A stretch of DNA of 64,000 nucleotides from Streptomyces sp. TRM68416. GTDB lineage: Bacteria > Actinomycetota > Actinomycetes > Streptomycetales > Streptomycetaceae. The notes under the pieces are model-generated. The model made no database searches, had not been told where the DNA came from, and saw only the letters and a list, made by a program, of their open reading frames with translations. Shown in pieces: positions 59,628-64,000 of the stretch. Position numbers and translations under genes: made by a program. How positions within the stretch are numbered: the stretch's first letter is position 1; each line of letters begins with the position of its first letter. The stretch is taken from NCBI RefSeq assembly GCF_014596915.1, contig NZ_JACVWU010000012.1:186001-250000 (forward strand), read 5' to 3'.

Positions 59628-60674
59628 GTGCAGCTCCTCCCCGAACCCGTACGGCGGCTCGCCGCCTGGTGCGCCGTGATCCTGCTCGTAGCCGGGGTCG
59701 TCTACGTCGGGATCCGGCTGTGCGTGGAGTTCCGCACGGCGGTCGTGCCGGTGCTGCTCGCGCTGCTCGGCACGGCGCTGCTCGGGCCGTTCCACCGGCG
59801 GCTCGTGCGGGCGCGCGTGAACAGGTCCGTCGCCGCCGGGCTGACCTGCGTGGCCGTGGTCGCGGTGGTCGGCGGGGCGGTGTACATCGTGGTGGCCGCG
59901 CTCATCGAGACCGGCGACCAGATCGTCGCCTCGCTCAAGGCCGCGGCGCAGGATCTCGCCGAGCACTTCGGGGCGGCCGGGACCTCGCTGGAGGACATCG
60001 CCTCCAACGCCCGCGAGCTGCTGGCCAAGTTCGGCGGGACCGCGGCGTCGGGCGTCATCAGCGGGGTCAGCGTGGTGGGCGAGACCATCGCCATGGCCGT
60101 ACTCGCCCTGCTGCTCGTCTTCTTCTTCCTGCGCGACTCCCATCTGGCCGCCGGGACGCTGCGGGCGATGGCGCCCCGCGGGACGGGCGACACGGTCGAG
60201 GCGATGGCGCGGCGGGCCTTCCAGGCCGTCGAGGGGTTCATGCGGGGGACGACCTTCATCGCGTTCATCGACGCGGTCTGCATCACCGTGGGCCTGCTCG
60301 TGCTGGACGTGCCGGGGGCCGTGGGGCTCGGTGCGCTCGTCTTCGTCGGCGCCTACATCCCCTACCTCGGCGCCTTCATCTCCGGGGCGGTCGCGGTGCT
60401 GGTGGCGCTCGCCGACCGCGGGTTCGTGATCGCGCTGTGGGCGCTGGGGGTCGTCCTCGCCGTGCAGGTGCTGGAGGGGCATGTGCTCCAGCCGATGATC
60501 CAGAGCCGGACCGTCCAGATGCACCCGGCGGTGGTGATGTTGACGATCACCGCGGGCGCCTCCGTGGCCGGCGTCCTCGGCATGCTCCTCGCGGTGCCGT
60601 TGACAGCGGCGGCGTTCGGGGTGGTCCATGAGCTGCGTACGCATTACGGGGCACCCGAGCCGTCCGAGTCGTAG
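59628..60674 (+). CDS. AI-2E family transporter
   Basis: A 348-residue integral membrane protein of the AI-2E/TqsA/PerM family. It has N-terminal TM helices (AAWCAVILLVAGVVYVGIRL), a cytoplasmic helical segment (ALIETGDQIVASLKAAAQDL) and C-terminal TM helices with GALVFVGAYIPYLGAFISG and the PMIQSRTVQMHPAVVMLTI signature. Relatives act as Na+/H+ antiporters or export small molecules; a quorum-sensing role is not implied. The GTG at 59628 or the earlier GTG at 59595 could start it, and neither has an ideal ribosome site. An 11-bp gap precedes the SnoaL-like gene. Confidence 0.82.
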   Translation: MQLLPEPVRRLAAWCAVILLVAGVVYVGIRLCVEFRTAVVPVLLALLGTALLGPFHRRLVRARVNRSVAAGLTCVAVVAVVGGAVYIVVAALIETGDQIVASLKAAAQDLAEHFGAAGTSLEDIASNARELLAKFGGTAASGVISGVSVVGETIAMAVLALLLVFFFLRDSHLAAGTLRAMAPRGTGDTVEAMARRAFQAVEGFMRGTTFIAFIDAVCITVGLLVLDVPGAVGLGALVFVGAYIPYLGAFISGAVAVLVALADRGFVIALWALGVVLAVQVLEGHVLQPMIQSRTVQMHPAVVMLTITAGASVAGVLGMLLAVPLTAAAFGVVHELRTHYGAPEPSES

Positions 60675-60684
60675 AGGAGGCCGT

Positions 60685-61023
60685 ATGAACGGCAGTCCGG
60701 CCGACGTCGTCGAGGCCGCGTTCCGGTTCTACCGGGCTCAGGACCGTGAGGCGGCGCTGCCGCTGTACGCCGACGACTTCACCTTCACCAGCCCGCGCGA
60801 CGACCACATCGACCGCGCCGCGTTCTTCGCACGCTGCTTTCCCACGGCCGACCGGATGCGCGAGCAGCGGATGCTGCATCTCACGGAGGCCGGTCCCGAA
60901 CTCGTCTTCGCCTACTACGAGTACGAGCCGACGGCCGGCGGCCGCTACCGCAACGTCGAGGCGATCACCGTCCGCGACGGCCTCATCCGGGAGGTGCGGG
61001 TCTTCTTCGGCGGGGAGGTGTGA
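60685..61023 (+). CDS. SnoaL/NTF2-like protein
   Basis: A 112-residue protein with the cystatin-like NTF2 fold: VVEAAFRFYRAQDREAALPL, YADDFTFTSP and a C-terminal strand-rich half (VEAITVRDGLIREVRVFFGG). Typical roles are small-molecule isomerase, hydrolase or accessory. The function is unknown. GAGGAGG lies 6 nt upstream of the ATG at 60685, which decides the start. It probably shares a transcript with the AI-2E gene, whose stop is 10 bp upstream. Confidence 0.85.
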   Translation: MNGSPADVVEAAFRFYRAQDREAALPLYADDFTFTSPRDDHIDRAAFFARCFPTADRMREQRMLHLTEAGPELVFAYYEYEPTAGGRYRNVEAITVRDGLIREVRVFFGGEV

Positions 61024-61043
61024 GCGGGGGCCGGGGAGGGGGC

Positions 61044-63203
61044 CTACGGCGTCTGCGGGACCGTCCCCTCCGGCTCCGTCAGTTCGAACCAGATGCTCTT
61101 GCCCTCGCCCCGCGGGTCCACTCCCCAGGCGTCCGCGAGGAGTTCGATGAGCATCAGGCCGCGGCCGGAGGAGGCCAGTTCGCCGGGGCGGCGTTTGTGG
61201 GGGAGGTCGTCGCTGGTGTCGGTGACCTCGACGCGCATCCGGCGTCCGTCCGGTCCGCTGTGCACCTCGGCGAGGAGCAGGGCGTCGGCGTCGGTGTGGA
61301 CCAGGACGTTCGTCAGCATCTCGGAGAGCAGCAGGACGGCGGAGTCGACCTGGTCGGGGGAGGCCCAGTCGTGCAGCAGTTCGCGCAGTTGCTGGCGGCC
61401 GATCGCGACCCGTTCGGGCTCGGCCTGGGCGACCGTCAGTACCGTGCGGCGGACGGTCGGTCCGACGACGGTCGTGTCCCCGTGGCCGCCGCCTCCCGCC
61501 CGGCCCAGCAGCAGGACCGCTATGTCGTCCTCGCGCCGGTCGGCCAGCGGGCCGGTGGTGTGGTGCGAGGAGGGGCCGTGCACGGCCTGGAGCAGGGCGT
61601 CGGCGAGCTGCTCCAGATCGCCGTCGTGCTCCTCCAGGATGGAGCGGATCCGCTTCCAGCCGGTCTCCAGGTCGTGGCCGCCGGTCTCGATGAGGCCGTC
61701 GGTGCACAGCAGCATCGTTTCGCCGGGTTCGAGGGTGAGCCGGGTCGTCGGGTAGTCCGCGTCCGGGTCGATGCCGAGGGGCAGCCCGCCCGCCGTGGGC
61801 CGGGTCAGTACCGTGCCGTCCGCCATGCGGATCGCGGGGTCGGGATGGCCGGCGCGGGCGATGTCGAGGGTCGCGGCGGCGGGGTCGACCTCGACGTACA
61901 GGCAGGTCGCGAAGCGCAGGTCGGCGGAGTCGGGGCCGTCGTCCGTCATGCCGTGCAGGAAGCGGGAGGCGCGGGAGAGGACCGCGTCGGGGCGGTGGCC
62001 CTCGGAGGCGTAGGCGCGCAGGGCGATGCGCAGCTGGCCCATCAGCCCGGCCGCCCGCACGTCATGGCCCTGGACGTCACCGATGACCAGCGCGAACCGG
62101 CCGCCCCCGGACGCCGCCCGGGAGGTGCCCCCGGGCAGCGGGATCATGTCGTACCAGTCGCCGCCGACCTGGAGGCCGCCGCCGGTGGGCACATAGCGCG
62201 CGGCAACGCGCATGCCGGGTATCTCCCGCGGGCCGAGCGTCGGCATCATCGAGCGCTGGAGTCCGTCGGTCAGCTCCCGCTGGGTCTCGGCGGCCCCGGC
62301 CCGCGACAGCGCCTGCGCCAGCATCCGGGCCACCGTCGTCAGCACGGACCGCTCGTCGGGGGTGAACGCGACCGGGTAGGTGAAGGCCGCCATCCAGGCG
62401 CCCATCGTGCGGCCGGCCACGGTCAGCGGCAGGAACGCCCAGGAGCGGCGGCCGAAGTGTGCCGCGAGCGGCCAGGTGAGCGGGTAGCGGGCGCGGTACT
62501 GCTCGGGCGTGGAGAGGTAGACGGCCCGGCCGGTGCGCACCACCTCGGCGGCCGGGTAGTCGGTGTCCAGCGCCATGTGGGTGAAGGGGTCCTCCTCGCC
62601 GGGCTGATGCCCGTGGTGGCCGATGATCGTCAGGCGGTCGCCCGAGACCCCGAAGACGGCGAGCCCGTCCGGTGAGAAGCCCGGCATCGACAGACCGGCC
62701 GCCACCCGCAGGACCTCGGCGGTGGAGCGGGCCTCGGCCAGCGCCCGGCCCGCGTCCAGCAGGAACGCCTCCCGCGAGCGCCGCCAGTCCCCGGTGACCG
62801 CCCGCCGCCCGGCCGGGGTGCCCGGAGTCGGCTCGGTGACCTCCTGGAGGGTGCCGATCACCTCGTAGGAGCGTTTCTCGGGGTCGAAGCCCGGCTTGAA
62901 GCGGCTGCGGGTGACGCGGACGACCTCGCCCCGCTCGTCCATGATCCGCACCCGCACCTCGCCGAGGGTGTCCTCGGCGACGGCCAGCTGGATCACGCCG
63001 GCGATCTCGTTCCAGTCGACCGGGTGAAGGCGGGCGCGTACCTGTGACTCCCGGAGGGTGGCCTGCTCGGCGGGCAGCCCGAGGAGCCGGGCGGCCTCGG
63101 CGTCGACCGTGACCTGCCCGGTGGCGGTGGACCAGTGCCACTGGCCGGTCGCGAGGGCGGCCAGAACCTCCCCCACGGCGGGCAGGGGCTCACCAGTGCG
63201 CAT
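61044..63203 (-). CDS. SpoIIE-type PP2C phosphatase with PAS, GAF and HATPase domains
   Basis: A 719-residue multi-domain protein: PAS-like region (about 15-130), GAF (about 150-310), PP2C/SpoIIE phosphatase (about 345-560; VGGDWYDMIPLPG, GDVQGHD, PLADRREDDIAVLLL) and a C-terminal HATPase anti-sigma-kinase-like domain (about 590-710; LLSEMLTNVLVHTDADALLL). It likely couples a sensed signal to dephosphorylation and phosphorylation of anti-anti-sigma factors. No cognate STAS gene is adjacent. Divergent from aspS. Confidence 0.9.
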   Translation of the reverse strand: MRTGEPLPAVGEVLAALATGQWHWSTATGQVTVDAEAARLLGLPAEQATLRESQVRARLHPVDWNEIAGVIQLAVAEDTLGEVRVRIMDERGEVVRVTRSRFKPGFDPEKRSYEVIGTLQEVTEPTPGTPAGRRAVTGDWRRSREAFLLDAGRALAEARSTAEVLRVAAGLSMPGFSPDGLAVFGVSGDRLTIIGHHGHQPGEEDPFTHMALDTDYPAAEVVRTGRAVYLSTPEQYRARYPLTWPLAAHFGRRSWAFLPLTVAGRTMGAWMAAFTYPVAFTPDERSVLTTVARMLAQALSRAGAAETQRELTDGLQRSMMPTLGPREIPGMRVAARYVPTGGGLQVGGDWYDMIPLPGGTSRAASGGGRFALVIGDVQGHDVRAAGLMGQLRIALRAYASEGHRPDAVLSRASRFLHGMTDDGPDSADLRFATCLYVEVDPAAATLDIARAGHPDPAIRMADGTVLTRPTAGGLPLGIDPDADYPTTRLTLEPGETMLLCTDGLIETGGHDLETGWKRIRSILEEHDGDLEQLADALLQAVHGPSSHHTTGPLADRREDDIAVLLLGRAGGGGHGDTTVVGPTVRRTVLTVAQAEPERVAIGRQQLRELLHDWASPDQVDSAVLLLSEMLTNVLVHTDADALLLAEVHSGPDGRRMRVEVTDTSDDLPHKRRPGELASSGRGLMLIELLADAWGVDPRGEGKSIWFELTEPEGTVPQTP

Positions 63204-63315
63204 TGACCCACTCTAAGAACAGGCGCTCGCACCCTGCCACCGAAGACGTCCTCCGCGCAGTGGCCGCGGTCAATGGTGGGGAGCCGATCGTGGGGCGGCC
63301 GGTAGTCTTGGAGGC

Positions 63316-63329
63316 GTTTCACGTGAAAC
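63316..63329. other. parS site (ParB binding), perfect consensus
   Basis: GTTTCACGTGAAAC lies in the divergent gap between the SpoIIE-type gene and aspS, 35 bp before the aspS ATG. It is the second perfect copy in the window, 45.5 kb from the first. Confidence 0.9.
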
Positions 63330-63363
63330 AGGTCCCCGATCCGCGAAGACTGGATGAACGACG

Positions 63364-64000
63364 ATGCATCGGTACAGGTCCCACACCTGCGGCGAGCTCC
63401 GCGCCTCTGACGTCGGCACCGACGTCCGGCTCAGTGGCTGGCTGCACAATCGGCGCGACCTGGGCGGCATCCTCTTCATCGATCTGCGCGACCACTACGG
63501 CATCACGCAGCTCGTCGCCCGCCCCGGCACCGCCGCCTACGAGGCCCTGGACAAGCTCTCCAAGGAGTCCACGGTCCGTATCGACGGCCGCGTTGTTTCA
63601 CGTGGAACCGAGAACGTGAACCCCGACCTGCCCACCGGCGAGATCGAGGTCGAGGTCGGCGAGGTCGAGCTGCTCGGCGCCGCCGCCCCGCTGCCGTTCA
63701 CGATCAACACCGAGGACGGGGTCAACGAGGAGCGGCGCCTTGAGTACCGCTTCCTGGACCTGCGCCGCGAGCGCATGCACAAGAACATCATGCTGCGGTC
63801 GTCGGTGATCGCCTCGATCCGCTCGAAGATGGTCGCCCTCGGCTTCAACGAGATGGCGACGCCGATCCTGTCCGCGACCTCCCCCGAGGGCGCCCGCGAC
63901 TTCGTCGTCCCCTCCCGTCTGAACCCGGGCAAGTTCTACGCCCTCCCCCAGGCGCCGCAGCAGTTCAAGCAGCTGCTGATGATCTCCGGCTTCGACCGCT
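63364..64000 (+). CDS. aspS: Aspartyl-tRNA synthetase, 5' part (truncated by the window end)
   Basis: The first 212 residues of a bacterial-type AspRS. The N-terminal anticodon-binding OB fold starts [17 protein letters not shown] with [20 protein letters not shown], and the catalytic core begins with motif-2-type segments ([35 protein letters not shown]). Bacterial AspRS has a further GAD insertion that would lie beyond the end. It charges tRNA-Asp (or tRNA-Asn in species without AsnRS). The ATG at 63364 is preceded by a parS site. Confidence 0.95.
   Translation, partial: MHRYRSHTCGELRASDVGTDVRLSGWLHNRRDLGGILFIDLRDHYGITQLVARPGTAAYEALDKLSKESTVRIDGRVVSRGTENVNPDLPTGEIEVEVGEVELLGAAAPLPFTINTEDGVNEERRLEYRFLDLRRERMHKNIMLRSSVIASIRSKMVALGFNEMATPILSATSPEGARDFVVPSRLNPGKFYALPQAPQQFKQLLMISGFDR
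63595..63608. other. parS variant inside aspS, one mismatch
   Basis: GTTTCACGTGGAAC differs from the parS consensus at one base (A to G at position 11). It is encoded in the aspS codons for VSRGT, 279 bp from the perfect site. Degenerate parS copies of this type occur near the origin in Streptomyces. Confidence 0.65.

Noticed and set aside
59628-60674. Quorum-sensing (AI-2) role of the AI-2E family gene
   Set aside because: The family name is historical; members include ion antiporters and no luxS or lsr gene is nearby.
63230-63363. T-box or other riboswitch before aspS
   Set aside because: No leader hairpin, specifier or T-box motif is visible in the gap, which instead contains the parS site.

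Overview
The window is about 70 percent GC, with tightly packed genes, many ATGA/GTGA start-stop overlaps and GTG starts. Almost every protein is of Streptomyces type: mycothiol-dependent enzymes, the proteasome activator Bpa, SigE-family sigma factor, SpoIIE/GAF/HATPase phosphatase, two bkd clusters and K15-type DD-peptidases. Two perfect copies of the ParB-binding site parS (GTTTCACGTGAAAC) and one near-perfect copy mark it as core chromosome not far from oriC. From memory, the order (aspS, paired DD-peptidases, bkd cluster, response regulator, paired kinases, second bkd cluster) resembles the S. coelicolor SCO3795 to SCO3835 interval read backwards, which would place oriC to the left of base 1. 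I see no rRNA, tRNA, CRISPR, insertion sequence or intact prophage.

Layout. 0-7 kb: DUF2252 protein, J-domain protein, rhodanese, an acyl-CoA dehydrogenase behind a KstR-like operator, a DUF5819-HTTM membrane pair and an RNA 2'-O-methyltransferase. 7-15.4 kb: catabolic block with divergent paaN and paaH-tetR, a divergent bkdR-type Lrp regulator, and a first E1alpha-E1beta-E2 operon. 15.4-19 kb: MobA-like-DUF6457 fusion, moeA and a K+ channel, with parS on the moeA-channel overlap. 19-29.6 kb: DrrAB-type ABC pair, quinone oxidoreductase, minisatellite DNA, bpa, two divergent membrane Ser/Thr kinases, an aminoglycoside-phosphotransferase-like protein, a PPOX protein and a NarL-type response regulator. 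29.8-33.5 kb: second E1alpha-E1beta-E2 operon. 33.5-41.7 kb: orphan BRO-N protein, tandem K15-type DD-peptidases, GntR-MFS operon, methyltransferase, mycothiol-dependent enzyme and nitrilase. 41.9-45.5 kb: LURP-one protein, GlxA-type regulator, cupin, DUF6458 protein and M18 aminopeptidase. 45.5-52 kb: co-oriented block of ECF sigma factor, membrane partner, small-protein remnant, lipoprotein, peptidoglycan-binding adaptor, ATPase and MacB-like permease. 52-64 kb: large acyl-CoA dehydrogenase, Tat-lipoprotein intradiol dioxygenase, SseB, a secreted beta-rich protein, pirin, membrane proteins, SpoIIE-type phosphatase and the start of aspS.

How the genes fit together. The left third is mainly acyl-CoA and branched-chain acid catabolism. 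The palindrome in the paaN-paaH gap recurs, at 14 of 16 positions, in front of the first bkd operon, so the TetR protein between them may control both. Neither bkd cluster carries an E3 gene. The 45.5-52 kb block looks like a sigma-linked envelope export module with no obvious cargo gene beyond a damaged small ORF. It and the regulatory palindromes (KstR-like, TetR, the 12-bp bkdR dyad) are the least conventional content. I found no clearly novel defence or biosynthetic system; most of the window is ordinary core chromosome.
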